NCBI RefSeq assembly: GCF_014595995.2
Contig: NZ_CP063989.1
Location: forward strand, 1,612,001-1,676,000
Source: Actinomyces respiraculi
GTDB lineage: Bacteria > Actinomycetota > Actinomycetes > Actinomycetales > Actinomycetaceae
Reading direction: 5' to 3'
Length of the DNA: 64,000 bases
This document shows positions 56,693 to 64,000 of this stretch, piece by piece. Numbering within the stretch: position 1 is the stretch's first letter; each line of letters opens with the position of its first letter. The notes below the pieces were generated by a model. That model searched no databases, had not been told where the DNA came from, and was given only the letters and a program-made list of their open reading frames with translations. A program made the translations under genes and the position numbers.

Positions 56693-56722
56693 TTGGCGAA
56701 GCCTTCAATCGGCGGATACGAT
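56693..56722 (+). promoter_or_regulatory. Probable promoter of the superoxide dismutase gene
   Basis: TTGGCG (56693-56698) and TACGAT (56717-56722) are separated by 18 bp in an AT-enriched spot 85 bp before the sod start codon. The mRNA would have a leader of about 75 nt. Confidence 0.5.
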
Positions 56723-56806
56723 AAATGACGTCCAGGACCTCGGTTCACGCTATGAGCCGGAGTCGACGCGCCGGGGCATCCCGGCCCGCACGAAAGGCAC
56801 CCGCAC

Positions 56807-57430
56807 ATGGCCGTGTACACGCTCCCCGAGCTGCCCTACGACTACGCCGCTCTCGAGCCCCACATCTCCGCCAAGATCATGGAGCTCCACCACGACAAGC
56901 ACCACGCTGCCTATGTCGCCGGTGCCAACGCCGCCCTCGAGCAGCTTAAGGCCGCCCGCGAGTCCGGTGACCACGCCGCCATCAACCTCCTGGAGAAGAA
57001 CCTCGCCTTCAACCTCGGCGGCCACATCAACCACTCGATCTTCTGGAAGAACCTCTCCCCCAACGGCGGCGGCCGCCCCGAGGGCGAGCTCGCCGCGGCC
57101 ATCGACGACTCCTTCGGCTCCTTCGAGAAGTTCCAGGCCCAGTTCACCGCCAACGCGCTGGGCATCCAGGGCTCCGGCTGGGCCGTCCTGGCCTGGGACT
57201 CCGTCTCCGGCACGCTCGTGACCTTCCAGCTCTTCGACCAGCAGGGCAACGTCCCGGTCGGCACCATCCCGCTGTTCCAGGTCGACATGTGGGAGCACGC
57301 CTTCTACCTCGACTACCTCAACGTCAAGGCCGACTACGTCAAGGCCATCTGGAACATCGCCAACTGGCAGGACGTCTCCGAGCGCCTGGCCGCCGCGACC
57401 ACCCAGGCCCCGGGCCTCATCGTCCGCTGA
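56807..57430 (+). CDS. sodA: Superoxide dismutase (Mn/Fe family)
   Basis: 207-aa enzyme that converts superoxide to oxygen and hydrogen peroxide. Metal ligands are visible in order: the His of [30 protein letters not shown], and Asp and His in [13 protein letters not shown] (DxWEHAYY signature). [18 protein letters not shown] is the typical start and there is no signal peptide. Metal preference cannot be fixed, though [10 protein letters not shown] is like Mn-type. ATG has GAAAGG about 7 nt upstream. The gene is flanked by a promoter upstream and a 17-bp terminator downstream, so it is monocistronic. Confidence 0.96.
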   Translation: MAVYTLPELPYDYAALEPHISAKIMELHHDKHHAAYVAGANAALEQLKAARESGDHAAINLLEKNLAFNLGGHINHSIFWKNLSPNGGGRPEGELAAAIDDSFGSFEKFQAQFTANALGIQGSGWAVLAWDSVSGTLVTFQLFDQQGNVPVGTIPLFQVDMWEHAFYLDYLNVKADYVKAIWNIANWQDVSERLAAATTQAPGLIVR

Positions 57431-57460
57431 GCACTACGGGCTGCCCGCCCCATCTCGACA

Positions 57461-57499
57461 CAGCGTCCCGGCCACCCCTCATGGGTGGCCGGGACGCTG
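57461..57499. terminator. 17-bp perfect hairpin between converging sod and FKBP genes
   Basis: Arms 57461-57477 and 57483-57499 pair without mismatch around a 5-nt loop (CTCAT), 30 bp after the sod stop. Confidence 0.85.
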
Positions 57500-57537
57500 C
57501 CTCCTCAGGACGACCGGAGCCGCCGGAGGCTCACATG

Positions 57538-58521
57538 TCAAAGAATCGCGGCGATGTCCAGGACGTAAGCCATGGCCGGGAGGGCCTCACCCGAGGAGGA
57601 GTCCGTGCCCGCGGGCATGAGGACAACCACCCGGGAGCCCACCGGCACGCCGATGAGCCCGGTCAGGCCCGGCGCCTGAGCCATCGTCACGCGCTGCGGG
57701 CTCGCCTGCTCCCAGGAGGACTGGTTGACCGTTCCGTCCCAGGAGGTGAAGGCCATGTGCAGGCCGATCGTGTCCTCGGCGGTGATGGCGGCGCCCGTTC
57801 CGCGGGCCAGGACGATGACCTCCGTCTGCGTGGGCTCGACGGCGTCCGGGCTCACACTGATCGACGCGGCGGAGCCGAGATCGCCGGTCACCGTGATGCC
57901 ACGGTCGGCCAGGGCCTGCTCGCCCTCGACCGTCGCGTCGGCGGTGCTGCCGACGGCCTTGATCTCGACGACGAAGACGAGCGGGCCGGTCGGGGCACCA
58001 CCACCGGTCGCGACGTCGCCGTAGGCGTACTGGGAGGGCACGCTCATGAGTACCCTCTCACCCACCTTGTGCCCGGCAAGACCGCAGCGCCAGCCGGTGA
58101 TGACGCCCTGGAGGCTGAAGGTCGTCGGCGCAGCGCGGTCGTAGGAGGAGTCGAAGGTCGCGTTGTCATCCCACTTCCAGCCCGCGTAGGACACGGTGAT
58201 GAAGTCGGCCTCCGTCACCGTCGGGCCGTCGCCCTCCTCCAGGGTGGCGACCGTGAGGTTGGCGGGGGCCGCCTCACCCGTCCACGTGGGCGTCGGGGTG
58301 GTGTCGGCCTCACCGGCGAGCGACGGCAGCGCGGCGGAGGAGTCGTCGATGGTGAGGTCGGAGCAGACCACGTTGGTGGCCACGCCCGAGGTCGCGGCGC
58401 TCGCCGTCGCCGTCGCGGAGGCCGTCGCATCGCTCCCCCCAGAGGAGGAGCCGCAGGCGGCGAGGACGAGGCTGGACGTGAGCGCGAGGGCGCTCAGGAC
58501 GAGGTGGGGGCGGCGCAACAT
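57538..58521 (-). CDS. FKBP-type peptidyl-prolyl isomerase lipoprotein with two FKBP-like domains
   Basis: 327-aa surface lipoprotein. Residues 1-22 are the signal, with lipobox VLAAC (Cys23), followed by a Gly/Ser/Ala/Thr-rich spacer. The first FKBP domain (about 95-200) is canonical: DFITVSYAGWKWDDNATFDSS, LQGVITGWRCGLAGHKVGERVLM and PSQYAYGD. The second (about 235-327) has IGLHMAFTSWDGTVNQSSWEQ and GLIGVPVGSRVVVLMPAG but lacks the aromatic PxxxYG segment, so it is probably inactive. It likely helps fold exported proteins. ATG 58521 has AAGGAG 3-4 nt upstream. The next upstream gene on the strand is ErpA-like. Confidence 0.9.
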   Translation of the reverse strand: MLRRPHLVLSALALTSSLVLAACGSSSGGSDATASATATASAATSGVATNVVCSDLTIDDSSAALPSLAGEADTTPTPTWTGEAAPANLTVATLEEGDGPTVTEADFITVSYAGWKWDDNATFDSSYDRAAPTTFSLQGVITGWRCGLAGHKVGERVLMSVPSQYAYGDVATGGGAPTGPLVFVVEIKAVGSTADATVEGEQALADRGITVTGDLGSAASISVSPDAVEPTQTEVIVLARGTGAAITAEDTIGLHMAFTSWDGTVNQSSWEQASPQRVTMAQAPGLTGLIGVPVGSRVVVLMPAGTDSSSGEALPAMAYVLDIAAIL

Positions 58522-58627
58522 GGTCTCCTTGGCGGGCAGTCTGTGTGGCGGTGAGGCGTGAGACGGTCGGCGTGCGCGTGGGCACAGCGGCCGTGGTGCG
58601 GTCCGGGCGGGCCGGACCGTGCACCCC

Positions 58628-59017
58628 TCAGTGGAAGGACTCGCCACAGGCGCAGGAGCCGGAGGCGTTCGGGTTGTCGATGGTGAAGCCCTGCTTCTCG
58701 ATGGAGTCGGCGAAGTCGATGGTCGCACCGGACAGGTAGGGCACGCTCATGCGGTCGACGACGACCTCGACGGTGGACATCTCGTCAAAGCCCGTCTCGA
58801 AGGAGCGCACGGCGTCACCGTCGAGCAGACGCTCGTCGAAGTAGAGCTGGTAGACCAGGCCGGAGCAGCCGCCGGGCTGGACCGCCACGCGCAGACGCAG
58901 GTCGTCGCGGCCCTCCTGAGTCAGCAGTGCAGCGACCTTGGCAGCGGCGGCCTCGGTGAGAAGCACCTCGTGCTCGGGCACGGCCGTCGTCTGGTCAGTC
59001 AGGGTGGTCTGAGACAT
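58628..59017 (-). CDS. erpA: Iron-sulfur cluster carrier, A-type (ErpA/IscA family)
   Basis: 129-aa A-type carrier that delivers Fe-S clusters to apoproteins. The three conserved cysteines are in QPGGCSGLVYQLYF and SGSCACGESFH, the HesB/IscA signature. The N-terminal ~25 residues are a Thr-rich extension. ATG 59017 follows GAGGAGACTC. The window contains two candidate clients, aconitase and the RecB-like nuclease, but no suf operon. Confidence 0.93.
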   Translation of the reverse strand: MSQTTLTDQTTAVPEHEVLLTEAAAAKVAALLTQEGRDDLRLRVAVQPGGCSGLVYQLYFDERLLDGDAVRSFETGFDEMSTVEVVVDRMSVPYLSGATIDFADSIEKQGFTIDNPNASGSCACGESFH

Positions 59018-59150
59018 GTGAGTCTCCTCGTTCGTGGGTCCGTCGGGCCCGGGGTACGGTTGCGCGGGCTCCAACACCCAGGTCGGGCAGGTTCTTCCCC
59101 GTCAGCCTACGTCCATCCCCGTCCAGAACCGCTGTGGCGGCACTCACCGC

Positions 59151-59179
59151 GCCGGGCCCAGCGCGATCATAAGCCCGGC
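59151..59179 (-). terminator. 7-bp hairpin after the ABC-F gene
   Basis: Arms 59151-59157 and 59173-59179 with a 15-nt loop, 23 bp downstream of the ABC-F stop on the minus strand. Confidence 0.4.
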
Positions 59180-59201
59180 AGCACAGCTGGGCAGGCGAGG
59201 G

Positions 59202-60860
59202 TCAGGCCAGGGTGACGAGCTCGAGGTACTCCTCGCCCCACAGGTCCTCGTCGCCGTCGGGAAGGAGCAGGACCCGGTCCGGCTCAAGGGCCTCGACCGC
59301 TCCCTCGTCGTGGGTGACGAGGACGACGGCGCCCTCGAAGGTGCCCAGCGCGCGCAGGATCTCCTCGCGGCTGGCCGGGTCGAGGTTGTTCGTCGGCTCG
59401 TCCAGCAGCAGGACGTTGGCGCTGGAGACCACGAGGATGGCGAGCGCCAGGCGGGTCTTCTCCCCACCGGAGAGCACGCGGGCGGGCTTGTCCGCGTCGG
59501 CGCCGGAGAACAGGAAGGAGCCCAGCACGCTGCGCACCTGAGTGTCGTCCATGTCCGGGGCGGCACTGCGCAGGTTCTCCACCACCGTGCGGTCGGTGTC
59601 GATGGTCTCGTGCTCCTGGGCGTAGTAGCCGATCTTGAGCCCGTGACCGGGCACCACCTCACCGGAGTCCGGGGTCTCGACGCCGGCGAGGATGCGCAGC
59701 ATCGTCGTCTTGCCCGCACCGTTGAGACCCAGGATGACGACGCGGCTGCCGCGGTCAATGGCCAGGTCCACGCCGGAGAACACCTCGAGGGAGCCGTAGG
59801 CCTTGCTCAGGCGCGAGGCCCTCAGGGGGGTCTTGCCGCAGGGGGCGGGGTCGGGGAAGCGCAGGTGGGCGACCTTCTCGGCTGCACGCTGCTCGTCCAG
59901 GCCCTCGAGAAGGCGCTCGGCGCGGCGCAACATCTGCTGCGCGGCAACGGCCTTGGTGGCCTTGGCCCGCATCTTCTCCCCCTGGGCGCGCAGCGCGGCC
60001 GCCTTCTTCTCGGCGTTGGCGCGCTCCTTGCGACGGCGCGCCTCATCCTCGGCGCGCTGACGCAGGTACGCGTCCCAGCCCAGGTGGTAGACGTCCAGGA
60101 CACCCCGGTTGGCGTCGAGGTACATGATCTGGTTGACCGTGTCGCGCAGGAGCTCGACGTCGTGGGAGATGACGATGAAGCCGCCGGCGTAGGTGCGCAG
60201 GTGGTCGCGCAGCCACAGCACGGAGTCGTGGTCGAGGTGGTTGGTGGGCTCATCGAGCAGGAGGGTGTCCGGCTGCTGGAAGAGCACGCGCGCCAGCTCG
60301 ACGCGTCGGCGCTGGCCACCCGACAGGGTGCCGACCGGCTGGTCGAGCACGCGGTCGGGCAGGCCGAGGGCGGCCGCGATGCGGGCGGCCTCGCTGGCGG
60401 CCGCGTATCCCCCGGCCATGGTGAACTCGTGGTCCAGGCGGGTGTAGCGGTCCAGGGCCTTGGCCATGGCGTCGCCCTCGGTGGTGGCGATGCGCTCCTC
60501 GGCCTTGCGGATGCGGGCCAGCAGCGCGTCGATGCCGCGGGCGGACAGGATGCGGTCGCGGGCGATCTCCTCCAGGTCGCCGACCTTCGTGTCCTGGGGC
60601 AGGTAGCCGACCGAGCCGTTGCAGTTGATGGTGCCCTCGTACTCCACGGCCTGCAGGCCGTGGGTCTCGTCGGCGTCGGCCACCGCCTGGCTCGCGCCCT
60701 GGGCGACGGACTGGGCGGCCAGAAGCTTGGTCATGGTCGTCTTGCCTGCGCCGTTGCGCCCGACCAGACCGATGCGCATGCCCTTGTCAACGCGGTAGCT
60801 CGCACCGGCGACAAGCTGGCGGGCGCCGATACGCATGGTGAGGTCCTGGACGTTGATCAC
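59202..60860 (-). CDS. ABC-F family ATPase (ribosome-associated)
   Basis: 552-aa cytosolic protein with two ABC domains and no membrane part. The first has GLVGRNGAGKTTM and LSGGQRRRVELARVL, then LLLDEPTNHLD; the second has ILGLNGAGKTTMLRI and LSGGEKTRLALAILV, then LLLDEPTNNLD. The linker between them is charged and helical (RRRKERANAEKKAAALRAQG), as in translation factors such as EttA or in antibiotic-protection members. The start is placed at GTG 60860, where the conserved VINVQDLTMRIGAR begins; TAGCAT (60873-60868) lies 7 nt before it. ATG 60869 would be an alternative start. Resistance versus housekeeping cannot be told. Confidence 0.92.
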   Translation of the reverse strand: MINVQDLTMRIGARQLVAGASYRVDKGMRIGLVGRNGAGKTTMTKLLAAQSVAQGASQAVADADETHGLQAVEYEGTINCNGSVGYLPQDTKVGDLEEIARDRILSARGIDALLARIRKAEERIATTEGDAMAKALDRYTRLDHEFTMAGGYAAASEAARIAAALGLPDRVLDQPVGTLSGGQRRRVELARVLFQQPDTLLLDEPTNHLDHDSVLWLRDHLRTYAGGFIVISHDVELLRDTVNQIMYLDANRGVLDVYHLGWDAYLRQRAEDEARRRKERANAEKKAAALRAQGEKMRAKATKAVAAQQMLRRAERLLEGLDEQRAAEKVAHLRFPDPAPCGKTPLRASRLSKAYGSLEVFSGVDLAIDRGSRVVILGLNGAGKTTMLRILAGVETPDSGEVVPGHGLKIGYYAQEHETIDTDRTVVENLRSAAPDMDDTQVRSVLGSFLFSGADADKPARVLSGGEKTRLALAILVVSSANVLLLDEPTNNLDPASREEILRALGTFEGAVVLVTHDEGAVEALEPDRVLLLPDGDEDLWGEEYLELVTLA

Positions 60861-60939
60861 GCCCGTCATGCTACGGGCCCGCTGCCGCCGGCCTGCTCAG
60901 GGCCTGCCGTCCGGCCACCAGGCATCGGTCACACCGCGC

Positions 60940-61554
60940 TCAGTCCCACCAGAGCCAGGTGCCCGTCTGTCCACGGGTCCACCGCCGTCGGCACACCCGT
61001 ATCTCGTCGGGCACGCACTGGGCGTCCAGGTCATAGCGCTGGCGCACCAGGTCCCACACCTCGCGGCAGTGGCAGCCGTCGTCGTGCGTCTCAAGGAGCT
61101 CGAGGTCGAGAAGGTCCGGGTCCTGGACCCACAGGGCCTCGACCGTCACCCTCTCGTCAGGCCGCTGCGGCCCGATCCCGTAGCCGGAGAGCCTGATGCG
61201 GCCCTGCGAGCGCGCACAGGCCCGCAACAGGGAGCCGAGGGTCGGCGAGAGGTTCTGGCGGTCCTCGAGCTGGGCCGCGGGCAGGATCTCCAGCAGACGG
61301 CGGGCCTGGCTCGGGCCCAAGTCGTGGAAGGGTGTGTAGTCGTCCACGGGCTCACCGTCCTCGATGATGCCGCGGGGCTTCAACCCGAAAGCGGCAGGCA
61401 CCGTGGCCGAACGCATCTCGTCGTGACAGGTATCCAGGACGTCCCAGACACCCACTCTCACGCTCCAGCCGCGGGGCCCGTACAGGCCACGCTCGTAGCC
61501 CTCCTCCCCGCCGTCGTCTGCCACAGCGGTGCTCGGGGTCGTCGTCGTGCTCAC
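60940..61554 (-). CDS. Uncharacterised 204-aa protein
   Basis: No family is recognised. The protein starts with a short Thr/Ser-rich stretch, then looks soluble and folded: YGPRGWSVRVGVWDVLDTCH, a middle helical part (SQARRLLEILPAAQLEDRQN), LSGYGIGPQRPDERVTVEAL, and a C-terminal acidic-to-basic region with DDGCHCREVWDLV and a Trp-rich end (TGTWLWWD). Cys and His are unevenly placed (CHC, C near the end), so metal binding is possible. GTG 61554 is chosen for the strong GGAGGAGG upstream. It is divergent from the PTS gene and follows, on the same strand, no close gene. Confidence 0.7.
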   Translation of the reverse strand: MSTTTTPSTAVADDGGEEGYERGLYGPRGWSVRVGVWDVLDTCHDEMRSATVPAAFGLKPRGIIEDGEPVDDYTPFHDLGPSQARRLLEILPAAQLEDRQNLSPTLGSLLRACARSQGRIRLSGYGIGPQRPDERVTVEALWVQDPDLLDLELLETHDDGCHCREVWDLVRQRYDLDAQCVPDEIRVCRRRWTRGQTGTWLWWD

Positions 61555-61690
61555 AACAGGTCCTCCTCCATAGATGACGGGCAGTCGTGTCGTCCACCCG
61601 CCATCACCTTCCCCTGTGCTCACAAGGCTTTCCCCAGGCACCCGCCCACCCCCTGCCGCCGAGACCGTCTGTGGAGCCCCGGCCGTGGGC

Positions 61691-61722
61691 TACCCTCTTT
61701 GGACCGTCAGCGCGCTGACGGT
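61691..61722 (+). promoter_or_regulatory. Candidate promoter and palindromic operator of the PTS gene
   Basis: TACCCT (61691-61696) is a likely -10. A perfect 20-bp palindrome, ACCGTCAGCGCGCTGACGGT (61703-61722), covers the predicted transcription start and first bases, the usual place for a repressor operator. The regulator is not encoded in this window. Confidence 0.6.
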
Positions 61723-61807
61723 GACCCCCACCTCCTGCGCGTCCTTGGCTGCCCGCGGCACCCCGCCGCGTCGGCGCCACCGCACGCAGGCCTGCGAAAG
61801 GTTCATC

Positions 61808-63901
61808 ATGACGACAACCACGTCAGTACCAGAAGCAATCCTGGAGGCCGTCGGCGGCCCCGGGAACATCTCCAGCCTCACCCATTGCGCCACCCGCCTG
61901 CGCTTCGAGCTCCACGACGCCTCCGTGGTCGACAAGGCCGCCGTCGAGGCCATCCCCGGAGTCATGGGTGCCGTCCCCCAGTCCGGGGACCGCTACCAGA
62001 TCATCATCGGCGGGGCCGTGCAGAGCGTCTACGAGCAGATCACCTCCCTGCCCGCCATGAAGGGCGGGGCCGCCGCCCCCAGCGACGCCGAGGTCAAGGC
62101 CGCCGCACGCGCCCGGGCCCGCGGCAAGAACGCCTGGGTGGACGCCTTCTTCGAGTACCTGTCCGACTCCTTCAGACCCCTGCTGCCGGTGCTGCTGGGC
62201 ACCTCGATCATCATCGCCCTCGAGGCCGTCTTCGAGGCCCTGGGCTACATCGACACGCGCGCCCCCATCAAGCCTGCCTGGCTCGTCTTCACCGACGCGA
62301 TGTTCCGCTCGGTCTTCTACTTCCTGCCGATCATGGTGGCCTACAACGCCTCCAAGAAGCTCAAGATCGACCCGTGGGTGGGCACCGCCGTCATGGCCAC
62401 CTTCCTCACGCCGAACTTCATCGCTCTGGCGGATCCGAGCACCACCACCGGCGTGACCTGCACCACCAACGAGGTCCTGGACACCCAGTCCTGCACCGCA
62501 AGCGTCTTCGGGATCCCGATGCAGTTGGCCGACTACGGCGGCCAGGTCTTCGTGCCGCTCATGATGGTGGCGATCCTCGCCCCCATCTACAAGGCACTGA
62601 CCAAGATCATCCCGGCCAACCTCCAGATGGTCTTCGTGCCCTTCCTGTCCTTCCTCATCATGATGCCGGTCACCGGCTTCCTCATCGGCCCCCTGGGCAT
62701 CTGGGTCGGCTCCGCCCTCGGCTCGGCGCTCGCCTGGCTCAACACCACCGCGCCCATCATCTTCGCGATCCTCATCCCGATCATCTACCCCTTCCTCGTG
62801 CCGCTGGGCCTGCACTGGCCGCTCAACGCCCTCATGCTGGCCAACATCGACACCCTGGGCTACGACTTCATCCAGGGCCCCATGGGTGCCTGGAACTTCG
62901 CCTGCTTCGGGGCCACCGCCGCGGTCCTCGTCATCGCGATCCGCAACCGCAACTCCGCCATGAGGCAGACCGCCTCCGGCGCCCTGTTCGCCGGCCTGTT
63001 CGGCGGCATCTCCGAGCCGAGCCTGTACGGCATCCACCTGCGTTACAAGCGCATCTACCCGCGCATGCTCGTCGGATGCGTCGTCGGCGGCCTCGTCGTC
63101 GGCATCGGCGGCGGTGTCAACGCCTCCACCTTTGCCTTTACCTCTTTGCTGACCATCCCGGTCTTCTCCCCCATGGGGCTGTACGCCCTGGCCGTGCTCG
63201 CGGCCTTCATGACGTCCTTCCTCATCATCCTTGTCACGGACTACCGCACCGAGGAGGACAAGGCTCAGGATGCTGCCGCCCTGGCCGCCGCCGGTGGCGT
63301 CGCGGGTGGCGCGGTCCAGGCGGACCCGGCCGAGACCGCCGCGGACCTGGCCGCCCAGTCCGCCTCCACCACCGCCACCGCGGTGCAGGACGGCGGCCCC
63401 GCGCCCGCTGCGGTGCCGGCTGCCCCGCCGACCGCGGGTAGCGTCACCGACGTCGTCGCCCCGCTGGCCGGCCGCGTCCTGGCCCTGGCCGACGTCGAGG
63501 ACCAGGTCTTCGCCTCCGGCGCCCTTGGCAACGGCGCAGCCATCGAGCCCGTGGGCGAGACCATCGTCGTCACGGCTCCGGCCGCCGGCACGGTGGTTGT
63601 CGCGCCCTCCTCGGGTCACGCCTACGGGCTGACCCTCGACAACGGAATCGAGGTCCTCATCCACGTGGGCATCGACACCGTCAACCTTGGCGGCACGGGC
63701 TTCGACATCAAGGTCGCCCAGGGTGACCGGGTCGAGGACGGGCAGGAGCTCGTCCGCGTGGACCGCGCCACCGTCGAGGCGGCCGGCTACGCGCTGACCA
63801 CCCCGGTGCTCGTGACCAACACGGCGACCTTCGCCTCGGTGGATGCCGCCGCCGAGGGCGAGGTCGCCGCCGGCGACCTGCTCCTGCGCGTCACCGCGTG
63901 A
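61808..63901 (+). CDS. PTS system EIIBCA sugar permease (glucose/beta-glucoside superfamily)
   Basis: 697-aa membrane enzyme that imports and phosphorylates a sugar with phosphate from HPr. Order is EIIB-EIIC-EIIA. EIIB (1-85) has the phospho-Cys27 in ISSLTHCATRLRFEL. EIIC (~100-460) has about ten transmembrane segments and the signature GISEPSLYGIHLRY. A Pro/Ala-rich linker (475-540) leads to EIIA of the Glc type with VLIHVGIDTVNLGG (phospho-His). Domain order suggests a beta-glucoside or sucrose/trehalose type; the sugar is not fixed. GAAAGG lies 6 nt before ATG. A palindrome at the promoter implies repressor control. Confidence 0.92.
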   Translation: MTTTTSVPEAILEAVGGPGNISSLTHCATRLRFELHDASVVDKAAVEAIPGVMGAVPQSGDRYQIIIGGAVQSVYEQITSLPAMKGGAAAPSDAEVKAAARARARGKNAWVDAFFEYLSDSFRPLLPVLLGTSIIIALEAVFEALGYIDTRAPIKPAWLVFTDAMFRSVFYFLPIMVAYNASKKLKIDPWVGTAVMATFLTPNFIALADPSTTTGVTCTTNEVLDTQSCTASVFGIPMQLADYGGQVFVPLMMVAILAPIYKALTKIIPANLQMVFVPFLSFLIMMPVTGFLIGPLGIWVGSALGSALAWLNTTAPIIFAILIPIIYPFLVPLGLHWPLNALMLANIDTLGYDFIQGPMGAWNFACFGATAAVLVIAIRNRNSAMRQTASGALFAGLFGGISEPSLYGIHLRYKRIYPRMLVGCVVGGLVVGIGGGVNASTFAFTSLLTIPVFSPMGLYALAVLAAFMTSFLIILVTDYRTEEDKAQDAAALAAAGGVAGGAVQADPAETAADLAAQSASTTATAVQDGGPAPAAVPAAPPTAGSVTDVVAPLAGRVLALADVEDQVFASGALGNGAAIEPVGETIVVTAPAAGTVVVAPSSGHAYGLTLDNGIEVLIHVGIDTVNLGGTGFDIKVAQGDRVEDGQELVRVDRATVEAAGYALTTPVLVTNTATFASVDAAAEGEVAAGDLLLRVTA

Positions 63902-63905
63902 GCAC

Positions 63906-63950
63906 ACGAATGGGGGCGGGCCCGGCACTGCCGGGCCCGCCCCCATTCGT
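63906..63950. terminator. Very strong hairpin after the PTS gene
   Basis: Arms 63906-63927 and 63929-63950 are 22-bp perfect inverted repeats around a single central base; as RNA this folds to a 20-bp stem with a 5-nt loop. It starts 5 bp after the PTS stop. Confidence 0.85.
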
Positions 63951-64000
63951 TCAGTTCCGACGACGACGTCCCAGTGCCGACGACTCGTCCGGCGCCGTCG
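63951..64000 (-). CDS. Possible C-terminus of a converging gene (partial)
   Basis: The minus frame ending in TGA at 63953-63951 is open to the window edge and encodes APDESSALGRRRRN, a plausible charged protein end. The stop touches the strong hairpin, which would then serve both strands. Too short to identify. Confidence 0.35.
   Translation of the reverse strand, partial: TAPDESSALGRRRRN

Noticed and set aside
61823..63946. Long minus-strand open frame opposite the PTS gene
   Set aside because: Low-complexity Gly/Asp/His-rich antisense product; the plus strand holds a complete EIIBCA.

Overview
The window is very GC-rich, almost fully coding, and reads as the chromosome of a high-GC Gram-positive bacterium. 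Gene content and order point to Actinobacteria: SepH, DUF4193/DUF3710/DUF3159, DUF7455, DUF5998, a primary sigma factor with a long acidic N-terminus, a PknL-like PASTA kinase beside a polyprenyl synthase and class II DAHP synthase, and the imuA-imuB/dnaE2 mutasome. A PPi-type phosphofructokinase, PTS sugar uptake and a GNAT/NTP-pyrophosphohydrolase fusion suggest Actinomycetaceae (Actinomyces-like); the genus is an inference. I see no mobile element, phage, CRISPR array or rRNA, and one tRNA gene.

Layout. 1-9.5 kb: tRNA m1A58 methyltransferase (cut by the edge), M50 protease, RecB-like Fe-S nuclease, aldo/keto reductase, an acidic small protein, an FAD oxidoreductase, two overlapping possible small secreted ORFs, an M3 oligopeptidase, the GNAT-NTP-PPase fusion and tRNA-Leu(GAG). 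9.6-23.4 kb: hexose-phosphate mutarotase, HAD phosphatase, AI-2E-type exporter, then DNA-damage genes: dnaE2 and imuA-imuB, each with a LexA-like operator and separated by a SatD/membrane-protein pair, thymidine kinase and a PAP2 phosphatase. TrmL follows a PEBP/YbhB protein.

23.4-45.3 kb: a membrane-anchored propeller-like protein, aconitase, a TRAM RNA methyltransferase coupled to a KimA-like K+ permease, divergent TrkA/CeoBC subunits, then the conserved actinobacterial block DUF3159 / OB-fold / DUF3710 / DUF4193 / SepH / phosphodiesterase / DUF5998 / ParC / GNAT / ParE / DUF7455. The dut gene usual in this block is not here. 45.4-57.5 kb: primary sigma factor with an unusual beta-helix-like segment, polyprenyl synthase, PASTA kinase, DAHP synthase, PPi-PFK, PlsC, DnaQ-UvrC-like nuclease, a receiver-like protein and superoxide dismutase. 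57.5-64 kb: FKBP lipoprotein, ErpA/IscA, ABC-F ATPase, an unrecognised protein, and a PTS EIIBCA permease behind a perfect palindrome, closed by a very strong hairpin.

Expression. Many genes have a TANNNT hexamer 6-8 nt before the start codon and no Shine-Dalgarno, so leaderless transcription appears to be common here. Within operons, coupled ATGA/GTGA overlaps are frequent (HAD/AI-2E, imuA/imuB, satD/membrane partner, TRAM methyltransferase/permease, DUF3710/OB/DUF3159, DUF5998/phosphodiesterase). Long GC hairpins separate most converging genes.
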